Part shown: one piece after another, positions 27,908 through 36,793 of the stretch | Numbering within the stretch: the first letter of the stretch is position 1 | Layout: each line of letters opens with the position of its first letter | DNA from: Brucella pseudintermedia | GTDB lineage: Bacteria; Pseudomonadota; Alphaproteobacteria; Rhizobiales; Rhizobiaceae | Assembly (NCBI RefSeq): GCF_008932435.1 | Contig: NZ_WBWE01000010.1 | Coordinates: 149,884 to 213,883 of the forward strand | Reading direction: 5' to 3' | Length of the DNA stretch: 64,000 nt | The notes under the pieces: generated by a model | What the model saw: only the letters and a program-made list of their open reading frames with translations | What the model was told of the DNA's origin: nothing | Database searches by the model: none | Program-made: the position numbers and the translations under genes

Positions 27908-30058
27908 ATGTCTATTCGTTCGAAGCTTCTTGCCACGGTGGCGGTGCCGGTTCTCTCGGCCTCCATTCTCGCGCAGCCCGTGCTCGCGGATACCCTGACG
28001 GCTCCAATCCTGTTGGCACAGGAGAACGGAAACCAGCCGTCCGATGAGCAATTGCTGCAGCAACAGCGCGAGGCCGACGAACAGCAAAAGGCGGCGGAGG
28101 AAGAAGCGCGCCGGGCTGAGGAGCAACAGCGTGCTGCCGAGCAGGAAAACCGTCGGCAGGAGGAAGAACAACAGCAGAAAGCGGCTCAGGAAGAAGCCCA
28201 GCGTCAGGCGGAAGAGCAGAAGCGTGCTGAAGCAGAGGCTCAGCGCCAAGCAGAGGAACAACAGAAGGCAGCAGAGCGCGAGGCGCAGAAGCAGGCCGAA
28301 GAACAGGCCAGACAGGCTTCCGAGCAGAAAAAAGCCGAGGAAGAGGCGCAACGTCAGAGCGAACGGCAACAGAAGGCTGCGGAAGAAGAAGCGCGGCGGC
28401 GCGCCGAAGAACAGAAGAAGACCGAGGAAGAGCCTGCTCGCAAGGCCACTCAGTCTCAGGAACAGGCCGCGCCCGTCGAAAAGCCGGTGAAGGAAGCTCC
28501 AGCAGTTGAGCCGGAAGTGAACCCCGAACAGCCTGCACCCGAAAAGCCGAACAATGATACTCCGGCTCCGCAAGCGGAAAAGCCAGTCAAGCAACCGGCA
28601 GAAGCATCTCCGGCGGTGCCTCAGCAGAAAGAACCGGTAGAAGAATCCATCGTTGAACATCCCGAAGAAGTTCCCCCGCAGGAACCGCAAGCAACAGAGT
28701 CTCCGCAGAATGATGCTCGGCCCGCACAGCCGGTTGAACAGCCACAACCGGCCAAGGACCAGCAAAAGCCAGCGCCGGAAATAGTCGACCAGCGCTCGAC
28801 CGAAGAAAAGCAAGAGATTGCCAAGGATCCCACGAAAACCGACGACACGGTTGTCTTGCCGGTTGAAAACGGCGCCGCCATTCTCGACAGCGACAAGGAT
28901 GCCGACAATTCCGGGGGAAGCCAGTCGCGTGAAGAGCGCCGCAAGCAGCGCGAGCAGCAGCGCTCCGCTGAGGAAAACACACCGCCGCCCGCAAACGATG
29001 CGGCTGCGCAGGTCGCTATTCCGGAAGAGGTTAAGGCAGCGCTGCCGCAGAAGATCGAGGCAAATCTCAAGGAAGAGGGCACTCGTATCAAGGACGCGCC
29101 CGTCTTTGCCGTGCCGGAAACCACCAATATCGTCAACAACACCGTGGTCAACAATACGGTCGTCAACAATACGACAGTGAATAACGTGACGAATAATGTC
29201 ACGAATGTCAAAGTAATCGAGGAAGTGGATAATCGCGTTATCCTCGACGTGGGAGACCGCATTTTCGTGCGCGGCGATGATCGCCCGAGGCTGCGCCGCG
29301 ACGCCGAGCAAACCTATTATGATGAATTGCCCCGCGGACGCACCCGCGAAACCATAGTTCGCCCAGGCGGGAACCAGATCGTCACGATTTATGATCGTTA
29401 CGGCGATATTCTTCAGCGCTCCCGTATTGATCGCGACGGCAACGAATATTTGATGATCTATGCGCCTGAATATGATGAGAATCCGCGCGCTTCGATCATC
29501 GATGTTGGCTATGAACTGCCCCCGATGCGCCTGACCGTGCCGGTAAGAGATTATATCATTGACGTTGCGGACGATCCGGACCGCGATTTCTACGACTTTC
29601 TCGCCATGCCGCCGGTGGAGCGCGTGGAGCGGGTCTATACAATAGATGAAGTTCGTCACTCTGCCCGTTTGCGTGACAAGGTGCGCCGCATCGATCTGGA
29701 TACGATCCACTTCGCGACGGGCAGCGCCGAGGTTTCGATGTCGCAAGCCAAGACCTTGCGCAAGGTTGCGACTGCCATGCAAAAGGTACTGGCAAAGGAC
29801 CCGGGCGAGACCTTCTTTATCGAAGGACATACCGATGCGGTCGGGTCGGATCGCTCAAATCTGGTCCTGTCGGACAAGCGCGCTGAATCCGTCGCCAGCC
29901 TTCTGACGGAAGTTTATGATATCCCGGCCGAAAATCTCGTGACACAGGGCTACGGCGAACGCTTCCTCAAAATTCGCACGCAGGCAGCAGAACAGGAAAA
30001 CCGCCGCGTCACGATCCGTCGCGTGACGCCGCTTGTCCGCCCGGTTGCACAACGTTGA
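27908..30058 (+). CDS. OmpA-family protein with long coiled-coil and Pro/Glu-rich region
   Basis: 716 residues from ATG 27908, with AAGGAGAAGG upstream; the open frame extends 46 codons further 5' without a ribosome site. Signal peptide to about residue 27. Residues ~40-190 are a Gln/Glu/Ala/Arg heptad-rich segment ('EAQRQAEEQQKAAE' type), 190-330 Pro/Glu-rich. Next comes an Asn/Val/Thr repeat ('VNNTVVNNTVVNNTTVNN', ~405-430), then a C-terminal OmpA domain ('IHFATGSAEVS', 'FFIEGHTDAVGSDRSNLVLSDKRAESVASLL') that binds peptidoglycan. Probably spans or tethers the envelope. Its Gln/Glu repeats explain the very long antisense open frame. Confidence 0.85.
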   Translation: MSIRSKLLATVAVPVLSASILAQPVLADTLTAPILLAQENGNQPSDEQLLQQQREADEQQKAAEEEARRAEEQQRAAEQENRRQEEEQQQKAAQEEAQRQAEEQKRAEAEAQRQAEEQQKAAEREAQKQAEEQARQASEQKKAEEEAQRQSERQQKAAEEEARRRAEEQKKTEEEPARKATQSQEQAAPVEKPVKEAPAVEPEVNPEQPAPEKPNNDTPAPQAEKPVKQPAEASPAVPQQKEPVEESIVEHPEEVPPQEPQATESPQNDARPAQPVEQPQPAKDQQKPAPEIVDQRSTEEKQEIAKDPTKTDDTVVLPVENGAAILDSDKDADNSGGSQSREERRKQREQQRSAEENTPPPANDAAAQVAIPEEVKAALPQKIEANLKEEGTRIKDAPVFAVPETTNIVNNTVVNNTVVNNTTVNNVTNNVTNVKVIEEVDNRVILDVGDRIFVRGDDRPRLRRDAEQTYYDELPRGRTRETIVRPGGNQIVTIYDRYGDILQRSRIDRDGNEYLMIYAPEYDENPRASIIDVGYELPPMRLTVPVRDYIIDVADDPDRDFYDFLAMPPVERVERVYTIDEVRHSARLRDKVRRIDLDTIHFATGSAEVSMSQAKTLRKVATAMQKVLAKDPGETFFIEGHTDAVGSDRSNLVLSDKRAESVASLLTEVYDIPAENLVTQGYGERFLKIRTQAAEQENRRVTIRRVTPLVRPVAQR

Positions 30059-30063
30059 ACAAA

Positions 30064-30096
30064 AATACCCGGATGCAGTCCTCGCGTCCGGGTATT
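30064..30096 (+). terminator. Terminator after the OmpA-family gene
   Basis: AATACCCGGA and TCCGGGTATT arms. The A-run before and T-run after make it bidirectional with the small leftward gene. Confidence 0.8.
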
Positions 30097-30115
30097 TCCG
30101 TGGAATTGATGTGGG

Positions 30116-30397
30116 TCAGGCAGTCTTGGGCTGGGCCGCGCTTACTTGCGCGAGCAACAGTTCGCTCACCGGGCGCGGCTTGACTGCCTCAATCTGCACC
30201 ATGAGTTCCGCGATTTTCTCCGCTTCGCAGACACCGCACTCGTAAATCTGTATGATTTCTCGTGCCATCTCGTCTTTATGGGGAGAGGTGATGGGGCAGC
30301 GCGCCAACGCTTCGCACGATTTCACATAAGCCGCTTGCAGCTTTTCCAATTCGGCGGGTTTGAAGCGCCCCAAGTAGTAGTCTCTCGTAAATGGCAT
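30116..30397 (-). CDS. Small conserved protein, paralogue A
   Basis: 93 residues from the ATG of 'MPFTRDYYLGRFKPAEL'. Soluble, helical-looking, with Cys in 'KSCEALARCPI' and 'YECGVCEAEKI'. It aligns with the product of the next leftward gene: shared MPF start, 'LQAAY', 'RCP.T', 'IYE.G' to 'YEAGE', and 'EKIAE'. Family not recognised. The size and pattern suggest a cytosolic regulator or metal-linked protein, but this is a guess. Confidence 0.6.
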   Translation of the reverse strand: MPFTRDYYLGRFKPAELEKLQAAYVKSCEALARCPITSPHKDEMAREIIQIYECGVCEAEKIAELMVQIEAVKPRPVSELLLAQVSAAQPKTA

Positions 30398-30598
30398 GCT
30401 ATGCATTCCGCATGTGGCTGGCTGACAGATCACTCCACCCGCCGCCTATAATCCGCGCAATCAACTCTATTAAATATAGCCGATTGCAAAACTTTATATG
30501 CAAGAATTGTTTACTTTATGTAAAATATTGATCTGTGGCAAGTGCGTGGGAATTACATAGCTGTCCTTCGTCCGGTCGTTTCAGACCGCAGACTGACC

Positions 30599-30823
30599 TC
30601 AAGTACGTGTGAGTTCGAGCTGGGCTACGATTTCCGCAATTTTTTCCGGATCGTATTCACCGGCTTCATATGTACTTATGATCACACGCGCCAGTGTTTC
30701 CTTATCATCGTGGGTGGTGGGACACCGATCCAGAAAAGCGCAACAACGATTATAGGCGGCCTGAAGCACCTGAAGATCGCCGGGCGCATATGTTCCTTGA
30801 TATCTATTACCGCGAAATGGCAT
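30599..30823 (-). CDS. Small conserved protein, paralogue B
   Basis: 74 residues from ATG 30823, with GGGGAGG 7 bases upstream. 'MPFRGNRYQGTYAPGDLQVLQAAYNRCC' and 'RVIISTYEAGEYDPEKIAEIVAQLE' match the neighbouring paralogue, which lies 200 bases away on the same strand; clearly a tandem duplication that has diverged. The stretch between them is AT-rich and holds no other gene. Confidence 0.65.
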   Translation of the reverse strand: MPFRGNRYQGTYAPGDLQVLQAAYNRCCAFLDRCPTTHDDKETLARVIISTYEAGEYDPEKIAEIVAQLELTRT

Positions 30824-31044
30824 TGGGGGCCTCCCCGTTTTACTGATTGAACCGCTAATTTGAGGGGAAAGCAACCAATCGTTTTGTGACGGAGCTATCA
30901 GACGCATCACGATAGTTTTTTTTTGGCAAAGGCGCTTTTCCCGATACAAAGAACGATAAACACCGGTCCCCCTATCTCGGCTGGAAAAGCGCTGTAAGTT
31001 CGTTGAAAGCTGGTTGAAAGCTTGCCTGCGCTAACCATTCAACA

Positions 31045-31088
31045 CCGATTGAGGAATCGGGATCAGGAGGAGCCCGGCTTTGCCGGGT
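31045..31088 (+). promoter_or_regulatory. Leader hairpins before the NMT1-type transporter operon
   Basis: CCGATT-gagg-AATCGG (31045-31060) and GCCCGGC-ttt-GCCGGGT (31072-31088) lie in the 5' leader. Just upstream, GTTGAAAGCT is repeated directly (near 31000-31022). No known riboswitch core is recognised. The second hairpin lacks a T-run. Confidence 0.4.
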
Positions 31089-31114
31089 CGACAAGAGCTC
31101 TCGGAGGAGCATAA

Positions 31115-32152
31115 ATGAAAATCTCTATCAATTCATGCCGTCATCTGTTTGGCGCGGCCGTTATTGGTGGCGCGATGGTGTTTGGCGCAGGCGCGGCCCA
31201 TGCAGAAAAGCTGACCGTGATCGTGGGCGGCATGGAAAAGCAGATTTACCTTCCCGCAGTGCTGACGGAAAAGCTCGGCTATTTCAAGGATGAGGGTCTT
31301 GATGTCGAGCTGATCAACAGCCGCGCTGGCGTGGATGCGGAAAACGAGCTTTTGGCCGGTGCGGCCCAGGCCGTCGTCGGTTTTTACGATCACACGATCG
31401 ACCTCCAATCGAAAGGCAAGTTCATCCAGTCCATCGTCCAGTTCAGCCAGGCGCCGGGGGAGGTGGAGCTGGTATCCAGCAAATATGCCGACCAGATAAA
31501 GTCACCAGCCGATTTCAAAGGGCATACGCTTGGCGTCACCGGTCTCGGCTCTTCCACTGATTTCCTGACCCAGTATCTTGCCATGCGCAATGGCTTGAAG
31601 CAGGGCGATTACACGCTGCTGCCGGTCGGAGCGGGCAATACATTCATTGCTGCTTTCAAGCAGGATGCCGTGCAGGCCGGGATGACCACCGAGCCGACCG
31701 TCGCCAATATGCTCAAAAGCGGCGATGCCAAGGTGCTGGTCGATATGCGCACGCCGGACAAGACCATCGAGGCGCTCGGCGGCCCCTATCCGGCAGCATC
31801 GTTCTATGTGCAGAGCGCCTGGCTTGAAACGCACAAGGAAGATGCGCAGAAGCTTGCCAATGCTCTGGTCAAGACCATGCGCTACATCGCTTCGCACAGC
31901 GCCGAAGAAATCGCCGACCAGATGCCCAAGGATTATTATGTCGGCGACAAGGACCTTTATGTGAAGGGACTTGCCGAGGGCAAGGCGCAGTACACGCCGG
32001 ATGGCCGGATGCCGAAGGATGGCCCAGAAACCGTGCTCAAGGTTCTGGCAACTTTCAAGAAGCCGCTTCAGGAAAAGCAGATCGACCTGTCGAAGACCTT
32101 CACGACCGAGTTCGTGGACAAGGCCAACGCGACGCTCGACGCTGCGAAGTAA
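31115..32152 (+). CDS. ABC transporter substrate-binding protein, NMT1/SsuA type
   Basis: 345 residues. The signal peptide ends 'GAAHAEKL'. Family pattern: 'VIVGGMEKQIYLPAVLTEKLGYFKDEGLDVELI', 'GVTGLGSSTDFLTQYLA', 'AAFKQDAVQAGMTTEPTV'. Relatives bind nitrate, sulfonates, taurine or thiamin pyrimidine precursors; this one's ligand is open. Operon with the next ATPase and permease. Confidence 0.87.
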   Translation: MKISINSCRHLFGAAVIGGAMVFGAGAAHAEKLTVIVGGMEKQIYLPAVLTEKLGYFKDEGLDVELINSRAGVDAENELLAGAAQAVVGFYDHTIDLQSKGKFIQSIVQFSQAPGEVELVSSKYADQIKSPADFKGHTLGVTGLGSSTDFLTQYLAMRNGLKQGDYTLLPVGAGNTFIAAFKQDAVQAGMTTEPTVANMLKSGDAKVLVDMRTPDKTIEALGGPYPAASFYVQSAWLETHKEDAQKLANALVKTMRYIASHSAEEIADQMPKDYYVGDKDLYVKGLAEGKAQYTPDGRMPKDGPETVLKVLATFKKPLQEKQIDLSKTFTTEFVDKANATLDAAK

Positions 32153-32159
32153 GCCGCTC

Positions 32160-32185
32160 GACTGACGTTCGCATCAACGTCAGTC
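32160..32185 (+). other. Intra-operon hairpin after the binding-protein gene
   Basis: Perfect 10-base arms GACTGACGTT and AACGTCAGTC with a 6-base loop, no T-run. Probably stabilises the binding-protein mRNA or attenuates the downstream genes. Confidence 0.65.
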
Positions 32186-32272
32186 CCGCTGCCTTCAACA
32201 AATTCAACTGCATTGCAGGCGCGCAATAACAAATTATTGCGCGCGGGCGGTGCCACGTTCCGCGAGGACCCC

Positions 32273-33112
32273 ATGCTGATGGAAGCCCCTAAGACCATTG
32301 CGCGTGAGAAAGCTGCTGCAATCGCGCTCAACAATGTGACCCGCCGTTTCGTCACCCCCGATGGCAAGATGATGACGGCGTTGCGCGATTTCACGATGAA
32401 TGTCGCGCAAGGTGAATTTGCCTGTGTCGTCGGCCCGACCGGCTGCGGCAAGTCAACGACGCTCAATCTTGTAACTGGTCTCGCCAAGCCAAGCGCAGGC
32501 GAGGTTCGCCTGATGGGGAAGCCGATCGAAGGCATCAGCCGCGATATCGGTTTCGTGTTTCAGGCAGATGCACTTTTTCCCTGGCTCAATGTCATCGACA
32601 ATGTGAGCGCCGGTCCGCGCTATCGCGGCATGGGCAAGGAAGAGGCTTATGAAAAGGCACGCAGCTGGATCGCCCGCGTCGGCCTGGCCCGCTTTGAAAA
32701 GCACTATCCGCACCAATTGTCCGGCGGCATGCGCAAGCGCGTGGCGCTGGCGCAGACCTTTATCAACGAGCCGAAAATCCTGCTCATGGATGAACCGTTC
32801 AGCGCGCTCGACGTGCAGACGCGCACGCTGATGCAGGGTGAGTTGCTCGATCTCTGGCAGCAGTCTGGCGCATCTGTCATTTTCGTCACGCACGATCTTG
32901 AGGAAGCCATTGCGCTGGCTGACAAGGTCTATGTGCTGACCGCCGGTCCCGCCACGGTCAAGAGTGTCTATGACATCGATATTCCGCGCCCTCGCGTCAT
33001 GGAAGACATCCGCTACGACAGCCAGTTTGTCGATATCGCCAAGGTCATCTGGGACGATTTGCGCGAGGAGGTGCAGATCGGCCAGAAGCGCGTCCTGGCG
33101 AACGGAAACTAG
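32273..33112 (+). CDS. ABC transporter ATPase, SsuB/TauB type
   Basis: 279 residues from ATG 32273, with GAGGA upstream. Walker A 'GPTGCGKSTTLNLV', Q-loop 'GFVFQADALFPW', signature 'QLSGGMRKRVALAQTF', Walker B 'ILLMDEPFSALD', switch 'FVTHDLEEA'. Pairs with the permease 114 bases downstream. Confidence 0.92.
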   Translation: MLMEAPKTIAREKAAAIALNNVTRRFVTPDGKMMTALRDFTMNVAQGEFACVVGPTGCGKSTTLNLVTGLAKPSAGEVRLMGKPIEGISRDIGFVFQADALFPWLNVIDNVSAGPRYRGMGKEEAYEKARSWIARVGLARFEKHYPHQLSGGMRKRVALAQTFINEPKILLMDEPFSALDVQTRTLMQGELLDLWQQSGASVIFVTHDLEEAIALADKVYVLTAGPATVKSVYDIDIPRPRVMEDIRYDSQFVDIAKVIWDDLREEVQIGQKRVLANGN

Positions 33113-33210
33113 AGCGCATTTCGATCCGATAAATCAGATCGGCGCTCTAATGGTTTGTTTTTACGCGCATCTTGTCCGAAAACCGTTTCACACTTTTCGG
33201 GATGCGCTCT
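33111..33210. repeat. Bru-RS-like palindromic intergenic repeat
   Basis: About 100 bases bounded by AGAGCGCAT and ATGCGCTCT, with internal palindromic arms (GATCCGAT...AGATCGGCGCTCT) and the stretch TTTTTACGCGCATCTTGTCC, as recalled for the Bru-RS repeats of Brucella and RIME-type elements of rhizobia. It fills the gap between ATPase and permease inside one operon and starts at the ATPase stop codon. Confidence 0.75.
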
Positions 33211-33226
33211 CATCGGAGAATACGAT

Positions 33227-34114
33227 ATGACAACACAAACTCTCTCCGCGTCAGTAAACTTGCAGGCGAATGCAAGTGGTGAAGAGCTTGCACGCACCGA
33301 AGCAAAGTTTCGCGCCGATGTGCGCCGCCGCCGCACGGTGGTTATTCTCGTGCGCCTGGCCATTCTCGTCGCCGTTCTGGGCGGCTGGGAACTGGGTGCA
33401 CGCACCGGCCTGATCGATCCATTCTTCTTCGCAAGCCCCTCTGGCATTGCCGACCAGATATGGATATGGGTCACCGAAGGCACCTCACAGGGACCGCTTT
33501 CCGAACAGATCATCGTCACGCTTGAGGAAACAGCGCTCGGCTTCCTGATCGGCGCGGTGGGCGGCGTCATCTGCGGCATTCTGCTTGGCCGCAACAAGTT
33601 CCTTGCCGATGTGTTCTCGATCTATATCAAGATCGCCAATTCCATCCCGCGCGTCGTGCTGGGTTCAATCTTCATCATTGCGCTCGGTCTCGGCATGGCC
33701 TCCAAGGTGGCGCTCGCCGTCGTCATGGTGTTCTTTGTGGTCTTCGCCAATGCGTTTCAGGGCGTACGCGAAGCCGACCGTTCGCTGATCGCCAATGCGC
33801 AGATTTTGGGTGCATCGCGATCGCAGATCACGCGCACCGTCATCGTGCCGTCGGCCATGAGCTGGATTCTGGCAAGCCTTCATGTGAGTTTCGGTTTCGC
33901 GCTCGTCGGCGCGGTCGTCGGTGAGTTTCTCGGTGCCAAGAAGGGCGTCGGCCTGATGATTTCAACAGCACAGGGCACGTTCAATGCCAATGGTGTCTTT
34001 GCAGCCATGGTCATTCTGGCGGTCCTGGCGCTTGTGGTGGAATACATCATCACACTGGTCGAAAACCATCTGGTGAAATGGCGTCCGCAGGCGCTTTCCG
34101 AACAGGGAAGCTGA
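33227..34114 (+). CDS. ABC transporter permease, SsuC/TauC type
   Basis: 295 residues from ATG 33227 (CGGAGA upstream). About six membrane segments. The EAA loop region is 'IANAQILGASRSQITRTVIVPSAMSWI', with 'GAVVGEFLGAKKGVGLMI' near the end. Third gene of the NMT1-type uptake operon. Confidence 0.9.
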   Translation: MTTQTLSASVNLQANASGEELARTEAKFRADVRRRRTVVILVRLAILVAVLGGWELGARTGLIDPFFFASPSGIADQIWIWVTEGTSQGPLSEQIIVTLEETALGFLIGAVGGVICGILLGRNKFLADVFSIYIKIANSIPRVVLGSIFIIALGLGMASKVALAVVMVFFVVFANAFQGVREADRSLIANAQILGASRSQITRTVIVPSAMSWILASLHVSFGFALVGAVVGEFLGAKKGVGLMISTAQGTFNANGVFAAMVILAVLALVVEYIITLVENHLVKWRPQALSEQGS

Positions 34115-34136
34115 TAGCCGGATAAAGCCAATTGCG

Positions 34137-35525
34137 TCAGGCGGCGGGCAAGGTGACAGTCACCGTAAGCCCGCCGCCTTTCGTTTGCGAAAGCGCGACA
34201 TGGCCACCCGCTGCATCCGCGACCTCGCGCACGATGGCAAGGCCGAGCCCGCTTCCATCCGCGACCGTGCCTGGAACACGATAGAAACGTTCGAAAACAT
34301 GTTCATATTCGCTCGTCGGGATGCCGGGCCCGTTGTCTTCGACCCGGATATGGATTGTCTGCCCATCCTGATCGACCGCAAGTGTTACCCTGGCGCCTTC
34401 GGGCGTATAGGTGAGGGCGTTGTCCACCAGATTGACGATCATCTCGCGCAGCATCGTGCCATCGCCGGAAATGATCGGCTTGGTTCCCTTAAGCTCGAAC
34501 CCGAGATCGATCTTGCGGTCGAGTGCCTTGCCGGCGAGGCTTTCCAGAATTTGCGGTCCCGCTTTGGCAAGATCGACACGATCGGCGCGCGGGCGCCTGC
34601 TGCCGGGTTCCGCACGCGACAGCGTCAGCAATTGTCCGGCCAGCCTGGATAGCTGCATGGCCGTTTTCTTGATGCCCGCCAGAACCTCCTTGCGGTCATG
34701 TTCATCCGCTGCCCGTTCAGCAAAGCTGGCCTGTGTAGAGAGCGTCGCAAGCGGCGTGCGCAACTGATGGGCCGCATTCTGGATGAAACGGTGCTGTGCC
34801 GACATTTGCCTGCGCACTCGTTCCATATATTGGTTCAGCGCCGTGACGAGCGGTCGAAGTTCGGTCTGGACCGTCCGCGGATCAAAAGGCTCCAGTTCGG
34901 AAATGCGATTGCGGACTTCATTGCGAAGCCGGATCAGCGGACGCAACACAAAGCGCAAGCCCAACAGCGACAGGGCTCCGGCGACGACGATGAGCAGCGA
35001 TTGCTCCAGCACGGAGTTCAGCCACAGTTCCCGCTGCATGGCTGTATAGCCCGCAAGCGTCACGCCCACGACGACATCGACCGTCTGCGGCAGATCGGGC
35101 GGCGCTGCAACGGGATGGCGCAGAACGACCAGACGCAATGGATGATTGCGATAGGTGCCCTTATAATGAAGCGGATCGTAATTGGCGATCTCGGTCGGCT
35201 TCGGCAAATCGGGAAACCCCGCCAGCAGATGCCCATCGGACGTCTCGACACGATAATAGACCCGGTCGCCATATCCCGTTGAAAACATCTCCAGCGCCAC
35301 TGGCGGAATGACGGCATCGATGGCATTGTGTGAAGCGGCGGTTGCTTCGCCGATGGCGCGGGCAGAAGCCGTCAGCATCCGGTCGGACACGATGCCTGCC
35401 ATGTTTTCCGCGGCGCGCCATGCGGTCCACAGATTGATCCCGGCGACAACAAGCAGCGGGATCACGATCCATGAAACGAGTTGCGCGCGCAGGCTTTGGG
35501 AGAGGCGCGTGAACAGCTGTTTCAT
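34137..35525 (-). CDS. Sensor histidine kinase, TctE-like
   Basis: 462 residues. Membrane segment near 15-35, a periplasmic 2CSK_N-type domain ('PPVALEMFSTGYGDRVYYRVETSDGHLLAGFPDLP'), second membrane segment near 165-185, H-box 'AAHQLRTPLATLSTQ' and HATPase ('VEDNGPGIP', 'SGLGLAIVRE'). TctE kinases sense carboxylates and steer the neighbouring transporter. It ends just after the convergent ABC permease. Confidence 0.87.
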   Translation of the reverse strand: MKQLFTRLSQSLRAQLVSWIVIPLLVVAGINLWTAWRAAENMAGIVSDRMLTASARAIGEATAASHNAIDAVIPPVALEMFSTGYGDRVYYRVETSDGHLLAGFPDLPKPTEIANYDPLHYKGTYRNHPLRLVVLRHPVAAPPDLPQTVDVVVGVTLAGYTAMQRELWLNSVLEQSLLIVVAGALSLLGLRFVLRPLIRLRNEVRNRISELEPFDPRTVQTELRPLVTALNQYMERVRRQMSAQHRFIQNAAHQLRTPLATLSTQASFAERAADEHDRKEVLAGIKKTAMQLSRLAGQLLTLSRAEPGSRRPRADRVDLAKAGPQILESLAGKALDRKIDLGFELKGTKPIISGDGTMLREMIVNLVDNALTYTPEGARVTLAVDQDGQTIHIRVEDNGPGIPTSEYEHVFERFYRVPGTVADGSGLGLAIVREVADAAGGHVALSQTKGGGLTVTVTLPAA

Positions 35526-35526
35526 C

Positions 35527-36195
35527 TCAACTCGCTTCGCGCAAAAGATAGCCGAGTCCTCGCAAGGTTACGATTTCGGCTCGGCTACCCTCCAGCTTCT
35601 TGCGGAGCCGATGAATGTAAATCTCGATGGCGTTTTCGTCGGTCTCGCTGTCGAAATCGTAGATACCTTGAACAAGCGTTGTCTTGCTGACAGTGGTCCC
35701 GATGCGCCGCAAGAGCTGTTCCAGAACTGCATGTTCTTTAGGCGCAAGCGATAGCGGATCATCTCCAAGCGAGAACAGCCGGGTATTGGTGTCGAAACGT
35801 AAGAGGCCGCAGGTGACGACGGGCGCGGTTCGCTGGCTCGCGCGGCGAAGATGGGCACGGATACGCGCTTCGAGTTCGCTTAGCTCAAAGGGTTTCGCCA
35901 GATAGTCGTCAGCACCGGCATCCAAACCGCGGATACGACCGTCCAAACTGGCATTGGCCGTGAGGATGATGACAGGTACTTCGTTGCCCTTGCTGCGGAC
36001 TTGTTCCAGCACATCGAACCCGGTTTTGTCAGGCAGACCGAGATCGAGGATCACCAGATCGTACTGGGTGAAGGCGAGCGCCTGTTCCGCATCGGCCCCA
36101 TCGTGCACCGTATCGACGTTATAGTTCGACTGCTGCAGGCTTTTTGCCAGCCAGTTTGCGAGGGTGAGATTATCTTCGACGAGCAGGATGCGCAT
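35527..36195 (-). CDS. OmpR-family response regulator, TctD-like
   Basis: 222 residues. Receiver 'MRILLVEDNLTLANWLAKSL' with Asp in 'LVILDLGLPDKTG' and Lys in 'DDYLAKPFELSEL'. Winged helix ends 'YIHRLRKKLEGSRAEIVTLRGLGYLL'. Stop and kinase start are adjacent, so they form one operon. Confidence 0.9.
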   Translation of the reverse strand: MRILLVEDNLTLANWLAKSLQQSNYNVDTVHDGADAEQALAFTQYDLVILDLGLPDKTGFDVLEQVRSKGNEVPVIILTANASLDGRIRGLDAGADDYLAKPFELSELEARIRAHLRRASQRTAPVVTCGLLRFDTNTRLFSLGDDPLSLAPKEHAVLEQLLRRIGTTVSKTTLVQGIYDFDSETDENAIEIYIHRLRKKLEGSRAEIVTLRGLGYLLREAS

Positions 36196-36226
36196 GGCTG
36201 ACGATGATAGTGATTTCAGTCCCAGG

Positions 36227-36793
36227 TCAAGAAGCTTCGCCGTTGAATCGATGGATGAGGTGAATATCTTCCGGCTCGCGCTCGAAAAGCACAGGATCGG
36301 GCCTGGCTGCGATTTCCGCGCCCTGCTTCATATAGAAATCGATTGTCCGCCGCGTCGGCGTCGCAGAGATATAGAAACCTTTGGCACCTGCTTCCTTCGC
36401 TGCGGCCATGCTGTTCCGATAGAGTTCGCCCGCAAGGCCAAATCCACGGACTGCTTTGTCGACATGCATAAAACCGAGCTGATGGAATTCCGGATAGAGG
36501 CCGACGGGACGCACATCGGTAATCGCTATAGCAACCAAAGCACCATCCACTTCGGCACCCAGAAAAATGCCGTCGTGATCGTAGCAGTCGAGCAGGATCG
36601 GCGTGTAGATTTCCGCTTCGCCTTCCGGCCAACCGCGCACATCGTAGAACCTAGGCTCCAGCACAAGCTGACCGTCTTGCAGGCGATACATTTCCTCAAT
36701 GATCTCGCTGCGATCGATATGCCAAATGTCCATCACTTCGCTTCTTCCAAGCGGACGTATGATAAAATTTGCGAGCTTCTTTGTCTGCACCAT
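36227..36793 (-). CDS. GNAT-family N-acetyltransferase
   Basis: 188 residues. The acetyl-CoA loop region 'QLGFMHVDKAVRGFGLAGELYRNSMAAAKEAGAKGFYISATPTRRTIDFYMKQGAEI' is GNAT motif A/B, though the Q/RxxGxG/A loop is relaxed to 'RGFGLA'. Acceptor unknown. Divergent from the AbgB-like operon. Confidence 0.8.
   Translation of the reverse strand: MVQTKKLANFIIRPLGRSEVMDIWHIDRSEIIEEMYRLQDGQLVLEPRFYDVRGWPEGEAEIYTPILLDCYDHDGIFLGAEVDGALVAIAITDVRPVGLYPEFHQLGFMHVDKAVRGFGLAGELYRNSMAAAKEAGAKGFYISATPTRRTIDFYMKQGAEIAARPDPVLFEREPEDIHLIHRFNGEAS

Noticed and set aside
29100..29220. Short repeats in the OmpA-family gene considered as a CRISPR array
   Set aside because: They encode an Asn-Val-Thr repeat in frame and have no unique spacers. 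No CRISPR array is present in the window.
27755..29830. 691-codon leftward open frame opposite the OmpA-family gene
   Set aside because: Arises from the Gln/Glu/Ala-rich codons of the true gene; its Leu/Phe/Arg-rich product is an artefact.
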